From: Branchiostoma floridae
Taxonomy: Eukaryota > Chordata > Leptocardii > Amphioxiformes > Branchiostomatidae
Assembly (NCBI RefSeq): GCF_000003815.2
Contig: NC_049995.1
Location: 12,877,436 to 12,941,435, forward strand
DNA: 64,000 nt
Reading direction: 5' to 3'
The notes below the pieces were generated by a model, which was given only the letters and a program-made list of their open reading frames with translations, had not been told where the DNA came from and made no database searches. Positions 55,982-64,000 of this stretch are shown piece by piece; the first letter of the stretch is position 1; each line of letters begins with the position of its first letter. Both the position numbers and the translations under genes were made by a program.

Positions 55982-58484
55982 GTAGATCGAGTTTAGGACT
56001 CAAATAAAGTGTTTATTTACTACTAGTGGTCTTCTAAGCAGTTAGTCTTTTGCACGTTTACGTATTGCTAGTGAACAATTAGAGATACAAGACAACTAAA
56101 GCTATGCTATCACTAAATCTACATTATTTATTATCACAAAATCTATTGTTTACATTTCTCCTCCCTCTTCTGAAAACAAATAATTACGAAATGTTAATTA
56201 CAGGTTGCCCTCCCGCACACTAAAACATCTATTTATCGACATGATGAAGCATGTAAACAATGCTTTAACATGTAAACAATGATTAAACATGTAAACAAAA
56301 TGTTTCGAAAAAAAAGAGAAAATGAATGTTTACAAATAAATATGTTTACAAATAGACATGTTTACAAATAGATATGTTTATAAATAAATATGTCACTGAC
56401 CACTTGATGACGTATGACCTTGTAGGGATCAAGGTCACACCGATCCGTGGTGACATCACGGACGTGGCGCAGATGACGCAGGTGTGCGCAGGCGCAGACG
56501 TGGTCATCCACACTGCGTCAGTGATCGACGTCTTTGGATTGGTCAGCGAAGGGACCTTGTGGAACGTCAATGTCAAAGGTGTGTTGTCAAGGTCATTGTG
56601 GTTACATCTATATTCTTATAATTACCCGTATTTGTAATATCACACTCAATTCATTCTAGAAGCTGCAAAATAGAAACGTTTTGATTCATCTGAAGACTCC
56701 AAGGAGAAAATGGGTACCGATATATACCACGGTATATACCACTGGGAGACCGTGCTCCAGTGCTGTATCTTGAACCAGGATGCCTTTTTTCTTCTTCTAC
56801 ACGTAATAGCCTATTGGCGGTAGGTATTTGGAAGGGGCTAAGATATAGAATGTCTGTTTTTTTTAAAGATTTGTCTTCTTGTCCATCGCCTCCTGTACCC
56901 TAGGAAGGGAGATCCTACTCCAGTGCTGCGTTAACTTGGATGATCGTTGTTCTTCTGTGCTACTAATACTAGGAAACTAATAATAATAAGAGACAAAATA
57001 AATTTGTTTTCTTACATGTCCTTCTCCTTCTCCACACCAGGAACGGAGACCGTGCTATAGTGCTGTAACTTCAACGAGGATGTTTTTGTTTCTTCTTCTA
57101 CACGAAGTACTCTATTGGCAAATGCTAGGACTCGATGATATATTGAAAAGACCTTTTTAAAGATTTGTCATGTTATGCACTTCCTTATTCAAACCAGGAA
57201 CGGAGACGCTACTCCAGTGCTGCGTGAACCAGGACGTCCGTTCTTTCGTCTACACCAGCAGTAGGGAAGCCGTGGGGCCCAACAGCCGGGGCGACCCTCT
57301 GGAGGACGGAGACGAGAACACCCCGTACGACAGCTCCAGTCCCCTGCTGCCGTACGGACGGACCAAAGCGGCTGCCGAGGCGATGGTTCTGCAGTGGAAC
57401 GGACGGCGCACAGACGGAGGGAAAACTCTACACACCTGTTCCTTACGGCCGGGAGGTACAGTCTGATTAAATCTCGCTTATAGCACCCCGCCCAATAATC
57501 GCCGGCCTCAGCGGGGAGGGGCCAGTTTCAGCCCCGGACAGCAGAGTTTGTTTCAAAGACTACAGTCAAACGTGCTACCTTAAGCTTCTCATGAAGTTCT
57601 CAGTCTTCCTCTTCTTTTCTTCTTCTTCTAGTGACGTCAGAGGAGTAGTGACTCTGGTATCCACATTGGGCTTCCCTTAAAGTTAAATTTGTCCAAGAGA
57701 GTTTTGATGAATCCCATTTTTAGTTGTGTTGAAAATTCTAGTCTTTTCTCAAAGGACCACTTTCTAAGCTCTTTTTTTTTTTCTCTAGCTATCTTCCGAA
57801 TGATCTAGTAGGTGAGCCACTTTTCTACTGGACTTAAGTGCCCAAATGGACGATTGGAGTTTCTGAACGAGCGTTAGACAAGTTTGTTTGGTAGGAAGGA
57901 AGTTTTGAAATGCGCTTGCTTTTTGTTTCCTTACTGCAGGAATGTACGGAGGCTCCGGGTGGACCGTCATGAGGATCTGGCAGGAGTTTGGCAAGGAGCT
58001 CTTCAAGAAGCCACAAAAGCGCATCAGTCGCCCCTCCGTCAAGTCCAGCTGCCCTTACGTCGGCAACGTCGCCTGGGCTCACCTGCTGGCCGCACAGACG
58101 CTGTTGACGTCACCGAACAACGCCGGGGGCGAGGCGTTCTTCATTGATGACGACACACCAGCGAAGGACGAAGGGGCGCTGTACGGCGAGCTATGCGCCC
58201 CTATCGGAATCAGTTGGGATGACAGCTTGGTCCTCCCTCTCCCGATTCTGTACTCCATCGCCTATGCGCTCTCTTTCGTTAAATTCGTATGCAAGCCTTT
58301 TTACACCTTCGTTCCTCGCTTGACACCTGCCGTATTGACCATCGTAAACACGAATTTCTATTTCAACTATAAGAAAGCCACGCGCCTTCTCGGCTACAAG
58401 CCGCTCTTCTCTTGGGAGGAGTCCAAACAGAAAACGTGGGATGGGCTCCTAGAATGGAAAGCTAGAGAGTTCGATGCGTACTAG
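55825..58484 (+). CDS. HSD3B: 3-beta-hydroxysteroid dehydrogenase family gene, four coding exons
   Basis: This family oxidises 3-beta-hydroxysteroids with NAD+ (and often isomerises delta-5 to delta-4), usually in the endoplasmic reticulum membrane. The joined exons (55825-55981, 56426-56578, 57198-57455, 57940-58484; all introns phase 1) give 370 residues; human members have 369-373. The Rossmann motif TGGCGFLG is at residues 12-19, the catalytic YxxxK is Y156-K160 in PYGRTK, and YTSSREAVGPNS is at about 122-133. HTASVIDVFG, YVGNVAWAHLLAA and GYKPLFSWEESKQKT are family blocks. A hydrophobic stretch near residues 285-310 fits the membrane segment. Residues such as KVTPIRGDIT resemble HSD3B7 (bile acid synthesis) as much as HSD3B1/2, so the precise substrate is open. 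It converges with NPC1. Confidence 0.93.
56426..56578 (+). CDS. HSD3B: HSD3B exon 2 (coding)
   Basis: Acceptor CTTGTAG and donor GTGTGT; phase 1 on both sides. It encodes IKVTPIRGDITDVAQ, then VVIHTASVIDVFG and ends WNVNVK. Confidence 0.92.
56743..57130 (+). pseudogene. Three decayed tandem copies of the 5' end of HSD3B exon 3
   Basis: Partial copies start near 56743, 56906 and 57040, with the real exon at 57198 (spacing 163, 134 and 158 bp). All retain a GGAGACCGTGCTCCAGTGCTG-like block (named here by position; key residues ETLLQCC) and then an AACCAGGATG-like and a TTCTACAC-like block. Copies two and three keep an AG acceptor (CCCTAG, CACACCAG). Copy three has an in-frame TAG and none continues into the rest of the exon. 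Confidence 0.9.
57198..57455 (+). CDS. HSD3B: HSD3B exon 3 (coding), catalytic YxxxK
   Basis: Acceptor AAACCAG and donor GTACAG; phase 1 on both sides, 258 nt. It encodes TETLLQCCVNQDVRSFVYTS through PYGRTKAAAE to CSLRPG. Three decayed copies of its first 70-90 bp precede it. Confidence 0.93.
57465..57562. repeat. Short dispersed repeat, copy 2
   Basis: CTGATTAAATCTCGCTTATA, CAGTTTCAGCCC and GCAGAGTTTGTTTC match 3108-3196. It begins 9 bp after the exon 3 donor. Confidence 0.75.
57940..58484 (+). CDS. HSD3B: HSD3B exon 4 (terminal coding)
   Basis: Acceptor TTACTGCAG. It encodes MYGGSGWTVMRIWQEF, YVGNVAWAHLLAA, FFIDDDTP, the hydrophobic segment, and ends LEWKAREFDAY with a TAG stop. Confidence 0.94.
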
Positions 58485-58658
58485 TTCAAGAAAAGAGTGA
58501 AAAAAAAGGGTACTCTGGATCAAAGTCTTATCAACTGTAATTTCCGACAAAAAATTGGACTTACCCCAATTTTCGACTGTCAAATTCACTCAAAGTTTCG
58601 ACTGTTCAATGCCATTCGAGGGAAATGAGCAATTCTCTTCTTTTACTTTATGATAGGC

Positions 58659-58701
58659 TACTTGATATAATCAAATCAACATGATTTGATTACATCAAGT
58701 A
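58659..58701. repeat. 43-bp palindrome after the HSD3B gene
   Basis: The arms TACTTGATATAATCAAATCA and TGATTTGATTACATCAAGTA pair at 19 of 20 positions around a 3-nt spacer. There is no T-run logic of a bacterial terminator. It may be a MITE remnant or an RNA hairpin in the 3' UTR. Confidence 0.85.
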
Positions 58702-58824
58702 AAGCAGCGTATTACTGTTGTGTGTAGTATTGCTGTTGTCTCCAGGATGCTTTAGAAGTAAGATCCCTATTGTTGATGGACTGAATCACCCAAAGAAAAC
58801 AAACAAGATTGTTAGAACATCTAT

Positions 58825-58838
58825 GTTTATTCCAATAA
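58825..58838. promoter_or_regulatory. Back-to-back poly(A) signals for convergent genes
   Basis: TTTATT (AATAAA on the minus strand, 58825-58830) and AATAAA on the plus strand (58833-58838) are 2 bp apart. They lie 350 bp after the HSD3B stop and 2.3 kb after the NPC1 stop. Function is inferred from position. Confidence 0.4.
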
Positions 58839-58884
58839 AACATCAGCCGATATTCACAAAATTCACAATGGCGCATATATATTG

Positions 58885-58992
58885 GGTCAGAGGTGATCTC
58901 CAAGTAGATCTTTTGGTTGGCAAGACAGTATCTATTGGCAGAAACACTGCCCATCAGCCAACAGAAAGATCTACTTGGAGATTGAGTCAGGG
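58885..58992. repeat. 108-bp foldback
   Basis: GATCTCCAAGTAGATCTTTT pairs with AAAGATCTACTTGGAGATT. GTTGGC and GCCAAC, and GGTCAG and CTGACT-like words, extend the stem. Confidence 0.82.
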
Positions 58993-59687
58993 TTAACCTT
59001 AAACTAGCCAGGGGTACATACATGCACCACATTTGTTCCACTTACAGCAGACATTAGCAGGGTTAAGGTCAATAGTTCAGAACAGTTTTAAATCTTAAGT
59101 GTGTGGAATTCTATTTCTTATTTTAGGTCTTAACTCTAAGATATCTGCTGTACATGTACCTGCACACTTAATTCACTGCCTTCAAAAGTTTTTACACCAG
59201 TATCAACAATTCATGTCATACCAAAATTCCTGAAAACATCTTTCCACAATATTCACATTTAGTACATAGTAAAGCGTCTATGTTGAGCTACATTAAACAT
59301 TCTGAAATTGGAATATTTTGAAGTTGCAAGGCAAGAATCAATCAATTTCATGCGCCATCTGCCAAGTGGTATCAGATGTAGAGCAGAGTTGAGAATTATA
59401 AGCAAGGCCACTTCAGCTTGACCTAACAGATCACATACACGTTGCTTCGGTACATTTTAAACATTCATCCATAAAATCTTTTTTGCATGGCCTGTCTATA
59501 ATGTTGAGGTTATCAATTTGCTAGAAAAGGCACAAAATCATTCATAGTTAATGGTTGCAACTGCTTCGAGAACAATTAGTACATGTACTTAGCGAGCATG
59601 CATGATACACGGAGCAAAATAAAACAAGTAATCAACAACATAGCATAATACAAAGGATTAAGCAAGAAGATAATGTCTCTAAACAGT

Positions 59688-59785
59688 CAGAGGTTTCAGA
59701 TAACATCCACTATCTTTTATCAGTGACTTTCATAATTGTCCGTTGCCGATGATAGGTAGTGGATGGTATTCTGAAACGTCTGGCT
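59688..59785. repeat. 98-bp foldback
   Basis: GAGGTTTCAGATAACATCCAC pairs imperfectly with GTGGATGGTATTCTGAAACG, named here by position; CATCCACTATC and GATAGGTAGTGGATG form the core. Confidence 0.75.
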
Positions 59786-61028
59786 CATAGACTCTATATA
59801 TGTAGTTGCTCCATTTTGTATTACGTTATGTTCTGCCTTGCTGCATATCCTTCATCAAGGAAACTAGACAGATTGCATTGTTGTGCATTTCTATAAGTCA
59901 GATGAATACAGTAACAGGAACATGTCCTGATACATCATCATCATTATACACCCGTGTAAACAATGAACTCTGCTTTATTTACAGAGTTCAAATTAAACTC
60001 AAAATTGCATTGACTTTACGGCAAAGCCTTTGTATGCTCTGCATAATATCTGTAAGCTGTGTAATTTGCTAATTACGCTAATTAACATAAAAATTCTTAA
60101 TTAATCATGACCCTGAATAGTTACTGCCTGTATTTGACACAAAAAGATAATACATGATATTGCATAATGTAAGTTCAAATATATCATTCTACATTAAGAT
60201 AACAATTCTGGTAGTTGTCATTTTACATTTTGTACAAGAGACATGGGATTAGCTGCTTCGGGAAGCTACGTCGAAACTTGAGTATATCACTGCTTCCTAG
60301 TGTGATTTGTAAGACTTTCTGAAGTTGGCAACAATCACTTAAACTATAGCCTGAACCCTGACGATGTTAAAACGATTGCAGCATGTGAATACCTGTCAGT
60401 AATTTACAGTTTTTGGTGCAGTAACAAATTTGTGCGTGATCAGTACAAAGTTAACAACACACATGAATTACACGCCACGATTTCCCCTCTCTTCGCTTAC
60501 GACAGTTTAACTCTAAGCTGTAAAATTTCTCAAGTACATGTATCACAAACAAGCCTCATACAGACAGCAAGATAAAAACACGTTGTTGCAATTGTTTAAG
60601 TCTCGATCCACAGATCAAGAAGGTTTAAGAAAGGTTTGAAATTTGACAAAGTTGTCTCACAGACATTAAATTGATGAGAATATTTAGACCCCCCCTCTCT
60701 TAACCACATACTTCAAGCTAACAATTTTGCCACATTGAACAATTTTGCTACTTTTGTTAGTCACAATTTGCTACATCTACCTTTAAATCAACCTGATCAC
60801 TTTTAATTTGGGAACCTGTTATCAAAATCAAACTTTCAGAGGGCACCATTTCAGAAGCCCTAGCCCTAGATTTAAATCAGTTTGAAAGTTCACATTTCAC
60901 TTACAGAAATAAACTCCTCTTCACATATTGGTAACATCTTTTTCCACACCAATATGTAAAATGATAGAAGCTCTGGGTTCATTTGCTTTAAGTTGTGCCT
61001 AAAATGTGCACCTACTCCATAAAACTGG

Positions 61029-61041
61029 ATTTCGAGCCCTG
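61029..61041. repeat. Solo end of a CAGGGCTCGAA element
   Basis: TTTCGAGCCCTG matches the right end of the family. The left end was not found, so the copy is truncated or decayed. Upstream are TTGTGCC and TGTGCACC words. Confidence 0.5.
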
Positions 61042-61116
61042 TTATAGAGATAATTGACTTAAAAAAACAGATGTTTATGTTCCCTAATTAGCAGTGACCA
61101 GTGTTGAATCAAATTC

Positions 61117-61271
61117 CTAAACATAGATGCCGTTGGACGTTCCTAGTGGTGCGTTACTTCCTGCTTCACGTCTCCGAGAGTCGTGTAGAAGCGGCGTTCT
61201 CTCGTTATTTACGGGCTGACTCTGAACGCCGTTCTGCTGTGAGAAGAGTTTCGCCTTGTTTACAGAAGGAC
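61117..61271 (-). CDS. NPC1: NPC1 terminal exon, cytosolic tail
   Basis: Minus-strand acceptor CCCTTCAG completes the split G codon, then [14 protein letters not shown] and on to [16 protein letters not shown] and a TAG stop. PSVNKAK is identical to the start of the human tail, which fixes the assignment although the exon has no ATG. Confidence 0.92.
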
Positions 61272-63578
61272 CTGAAGGGGGCCAAAAATAAAATTGTCAG
61301 TTTCTGGACTATCCGTTACATTTTCACTAACCAATCTTCACATATGGTTCAGGTGAAGATTTTGTACACTTTTTCCTTACAAAGTAAAGTTCTTAGCTCA
61401 AACTTTTGACCAGTCCTCCTGTAATTTCTAACTTCAAATGACCAAAGACCATGTCGCATGCACAAGCAACTACATGATCACAAATGAAACTGGCAGGACA
61501 CTATGTAATCAAACCATCAATCTCACAATACCAAAACCTGGAAAATATAGACTAAAACGACCACTCAAAAATCGGGAGCTCTGGTACAAATCACATGGTA
61601 ACCAGGCTAGTAATAAAAATGATCCGTGAATAATTTGTGTTGAAAGAAAGTTAAGCATTACACAATTTGTTTGTTTCATATGAACTGGTCTGTACATTTT
61701 GAGACATCGGAGGACAACAAGCACTAGCAAAAGTTGTATGCTGACTCCTGCAATGAATGACTGACAGACTGACAGACAGTCCTTGTTGCTCACCTATATA
61801 ACTGAGCAGCACAGGTAAGAAGATGAGACTTACCTATATAACTGAGCAGCACAGGTAAGAAGATGAGACCATGGGAGAACCCGAGAAGAACGATGCTGAG
61901 GTACATCCGGAAGTAGAACACCTGGAACAGCTGAGACTTCGCGAACGCCAGGACGACAATCCCGCCGAACTTCGTCAGTGTGATGCCACTGAAAACCTGC
62001 AAGAAGTACAGTCAAAACAACTACTGTTAACAAACTGCTTTCCTATTGCAAAAATATGTGAATCTAACAAAGTATAAAAGTGCAAGAATGTCATAAGACA
62101 GTGCAGGAATGTTATGTCATCTTAAAACTATCATATTATGATTTAATTGAATAACTGAAATTTGTCTTCATGTTTTCAGAACAGGGAAGAGACTTTGTAG
62201 ATTGACTATGTTCTACATGACATTGTATTTTCTCGAAACATGTGAAGGTGTCTATTTCCTAAAACACAGGACCTCCAGATTACCCCCCTTTTAAAGGGGC
62301 CCTATTATGAGGCCTACCAGTAACATATACATGGGGGTTTCAAATCCCCAACCTTGCGCTGAAGGAAAAGCTGTACTTACAGAACTGCCCATGTGCACCA
62401 GAGCTTCCTTGGCTCTCTCCACGCGGGAAGTCTTTGTGCTGACAGCGAACGCCCGCGTCACGTGAGAACAGAACTCCACAGAAATACCCATGGCCTGGAA
62501 AGGAAGAAGCATAATTTAAAGTAAGATTCAAACTCACAGCAGTCCAAGTTCTTTTATTTCTAATAAAAAGAGGGCTCCCACAACATTGAATCTCTTGTAA
62601 AAGAAAGTATGCCTATCAAATCTAATAGTCAACACTAAAACTAAACCTGACATTCTAACCATAACCCTTTACCTCTAGCCCTGAAATTTCAATTCTAACT
62701 ATAATTGTAATCTTGACCCTTCACCTCTAACCCTTGACCATTTGCCTCTAACCCCTGACCCTTACCATGACGAGGTTGACCAATGAGACGGCGTTGAGAC
62801 TGATGCCCCAGAGGTACATGACCCCCATCATGTCCAGCACGATCATGCCGATGGTGAGGATGATGATGAGAGCGGAGACCAGGTCGAATCCCAGCATGCA
62901 GAAGGAGACCAGGAACACGGCCAGCGCCGACCAGCTCAGGCTGGTCATCGTGTCGTGGTAGATCGTCAGGTACTGCTCGTAGAACACGTAGAAGTAGCTG
63001 CAAGGAGGAAATTGAAGTTCGGTTAAGTTTTCTCATTCTTCCTAGACCTACAGACAGTAGGAACACTGTAACGGCCATAGGAAATTCCCCCGAGTACTGT
63101 AAATGCATTTAAGTTCGCGGGGATTTATTTTCGCGGTAGCCTTTAAAAGGAATTTTTGCAGTGGTTTTAATTTCGCAGTAACACCATAGACTGCAGTCTA
63201 ATACCATAACAAAAAAATGTTCGCGGTGGTTTTAAGTTCGCGGTGAAGTGGTAACTGCGAAAACCGCAAACATTAATCCACCACGAACATTTCTGCATTT
63301 ACAGTATCTCCTAAACTGACTGATGCTTGGATCATCTTGGAACATCTTTGATCTCATCGGTAAGGGAATACCTTGTAAGTTGTAGCTGTTGTCTGTGATG
63401 TTTAGATCACATCATTTAAAATATCTGTCATCTCACCTGTAAGGGAAGACCTTATACTTGTTGTCTGTGATGTTCATGGCTGTGGTGATGTTGCTTGCCA
63501 GCTCCTCGGCATACTTCAGTGCATTGATGTAGTCAGCAGATGTGTTGCAGTTTACGTGGTACGTCATGAAGTACGTCG
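61117..63578 (-). CDS. NPC1: NPC1, C-terminal five exons
   Basis: NPC1 is the lysosomal multispanning protein of the RND/Patched superfamily that moves cholesterol received from NPC2 out of the lysosome. Exons on the minus strand are 63437-63578, 62766-62997, 62381-62494, 61834-61996 and 61117-61271, with consistent phases. They encode about 268 residues: the end of the third lumenal domain ([20 protein letters not shown]), membrane segments (YLTIYHDTM, then [38 protein letters not shown]), the GISVEFCSH and [15 protein letters not shown] blocks, the last two membrane segments ending [12 protein letters not shown], and a cytosolic tail starting PSVNKAK. Each block has a near-identical counterpart in human NPC1. 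The tail has ERTPLL, a D/ExxxLL lysosomal sorting motif like human ERERLL, but 23 further residues follow it. The rest of the gene is beyond 64000. Confidence 0.96.
61792..61869 (-). repeat. 38-bp perfect tandem duplication at an NPC1 exon end
   Basis: Bases 61792-61829 are repeated exactly at 61832-61869 (period 40). The repeat includes the last 35 or so coding bases and the donor region, so two donors (GTAAGT proximal, GTGAGC distal) stand 40 bp apart. Confidence 0.97.
61834..61996 (-). CDS. NPC1: NPC1 exon, last transmembrane segments
   Basis: Minus-strand acceptor CTTGCAG. The donor used is taken as the exon-proximal GTAAGT, because it joins in frame to the tail exon. It encodes [20 protein letters not shown] and ends LLSYI plus one base of G. 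The last 37 bp with the donor are repeated 40 bp further on. Confidence 0.94.
62381..62494 (-). CDS. NPC1: NPC1 exon, [11 protein letters not shown] block
   Basis: Minus-strand acceptor CTTTCCAG and donor GTAAGT, 38 codons, phase 0 to 0. It encodes [20 protein letters not shown] through [10 protein letters not shown]. Confidence 0.95.
62766..62997 (-). CDS. NPC1: NPC1 exon, transmembrane segments
   Basis: Minus-strand acceptor CTTGCAG and donor GTAAGG, 232 nt. It encodes [17 protein letters not shown] and ends AVSLVNLVM, with at least two hydrophobic spans. Confidence 0.95.
63095..63306. mobile_element. MITE with TTCGCGG motifs, copy 2
   Basis: The same ends (TACTGTAAATGCATTTAAG and CTGCATTTACAGTA) and the same internal TTCGCGG words as 2867-3075. 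It lies in an NPC1 intron. Confidence 0.9.
63352..63407 (-). repeat. Decayed copy of an NPC1 exon 3' end
   Basis: GTAAGGGAATACCTTGTAAG and TTGTCTGTGATGTTTA parallel the real exon end GTAAGGGAAGACCTTATAC, TTGTCTGTGATGTTCA (63437-63480). The donor dinucleotide position is changed in the copy. Confidence 0.8.
63437..63578 (-). CDS. NPC1: NPC1 exon, third lumenal domain
   Basis: Minus-strand acceptor GTCCACAG and donor GTGAGA; 142 nt with two bases of split codon at each end. It encodes [16 protein letters not shown] and ends KYKVFPYS. Possible N-glycosylation sites NIT and NTS are visible. A decayed copy of its 3' end and donor lies at 63352-63407. Confidence 0.94.
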
Positions 63579-63745
63579 CTGTGGACAAACAAAGAAAGAA
63601 GCAAGTAAACAAACTGTTGACACAAATTCAACATACAGAAGTCTGACTTCTTTGTTCTGGAGTGTAGAATTAGACATGAACAATTAGAAGTAAGGGTTTC
63701 ACATTATTTTCTGCTTAGTTGTAGAAGACATTGTCAGGCAATAGG

Positions 63746-64000
63746 GGTCGTGGTAGACCGAGAAAAACTTGGACGGAGCGTGTTAGGAGGGACATTAAGG
63801 TAAGCTATCTAATGGTTGAACCCACTAGACAGAGCCGCATGGTAGTGGAGTGTGAAGACTAGCCAACTGCTGCCTACCCATGTCAGGGACCCCAGCAGTA
63901 GTATGATCGAATGATGGTTTTTGATCCCCTCACACTGGAAAGGACCCCTACTCTTTTTGATAAGACTAGTGGGTTCTTTTACACGAACAAACAAGTGTGA
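63746..64000 (+). mobile_element. 3' end of a second non-LTR retrotransposon
   Basis: The plus-strand frame 63746-63862 reads GRGRPRKTWTERVRRDIK and ends VVECED with a stop. This is a GRPRKTW-type closing segment common at the C terminus of LINE reverse transcriptase ORFs. The following UTR has CCTACTCTTTTTGATAAG and GTGGGTTCTTTTAC, shared with the SINE at 24270-24690. No intact enzyme is present. Confidence 0.7.

Larger units (their letters stand above)
58485..61116. other. Convergent intergenic region and 3' UTRs
   Basis: This lies between the stop of the HSD3B gene and the stop of NPC1. Apart from the palindrome at 58659-58701, the foldbacks at 58885-58992 and 59688-59785, the paired poly(A) signals and the solo repeat end at 61029-61041, I see only AT-rich sequence. 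Most of 58840-61116 is probably NPC1 3' UTR (minus strand) or spacer. Confidence 0.55.

Noticed and set aside
58659-58701. Rho-independent terminator
   Set aside because: This is animal DNA transcribed by polymerase II, and the palindrome is AT-rich; bacterial terminator logic does not apply.

Overview
The window reads as intron-rich animal DNA. The encoded proteins are close to their human counterparts, and the non-coding DNA is packed with small inverted-repeat elements and short local duplications. The most likely source is a cephalochordate (amphioxus, Branchiostoma), in a draft assembly with one N gap (54243-54833). I infer this from protein similarity, from repeat families I recall from amphioxus, and from duplicated intron/exon boundaries resembling the 'mirage' minisatellites I recall from amphioxus. 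I could not confirm it by a search.

Four genes can be supported. (1) The 3' part of EXT1, the heparan sulfate co-polymerase, plus strand: seven coding exons between 30182 and 35602 giving 425 residues, matching human residues of about 322 to 746. The large first coding exon is absent, so positions 1-30181 are most simply intron. (2) SLC25A51-like mitochondrial NAD carrier, plus strand, uninterrupted CDS at 46749-47684 (311 residues). (3) A complete 3-beta-hydroxysteroid dehydrogenase family gene, plus strand, four coding exons at 55825-58484 (370 residues). (4) The last five coding exons of NPC1, the lysosomal cholesterol exporter, minus strand, 63578 down to 61117; the rest lies beyond the right edge. 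The 3-beta-HSD gene and NPC1 converge, and a back-to-back pair of poly(A) signals lies between them near 58825-58838. The four genes do not form an operon-like unit. HSD3B and NPC1 both concern sterols, but nothing here shows that this is more than chance.

The rest is repeat-rich. The EXT1 intron (1-30181) has many two- to five-copy tandem duplications with units of 100-200 bp, terminal-inverted-repeat elements (CAGGGCTCGAA family, TTCGCGG family, AACGCTAGTTCACC family, a 1.6 kb Harbinger-like element, a Tigger/pogo-like element nested in another element), foldback hairpins, and tRNA-like SINE pieces. Similar material fills 35.6-46.6 kb and 47.7-55.8 kb, including 3' ends of non-LTR retrotransposons.

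Two patterns stand out. First, the local-duplication process also touches exon borders: five partial copies or copy arrays of exon ends with their splice sites occur in three of the four genes (EXT1 twice, HSD3B once as a three-copy array, NPC1 twice). Second, a family of elements shares CAGGGCTCGAAAT-type ends and apparently 5-bp target duplications, but each subtype carries its own short word repeated near the ends (GGTGCAC, GTGCAGGTA, GGGACA or TTGCA).
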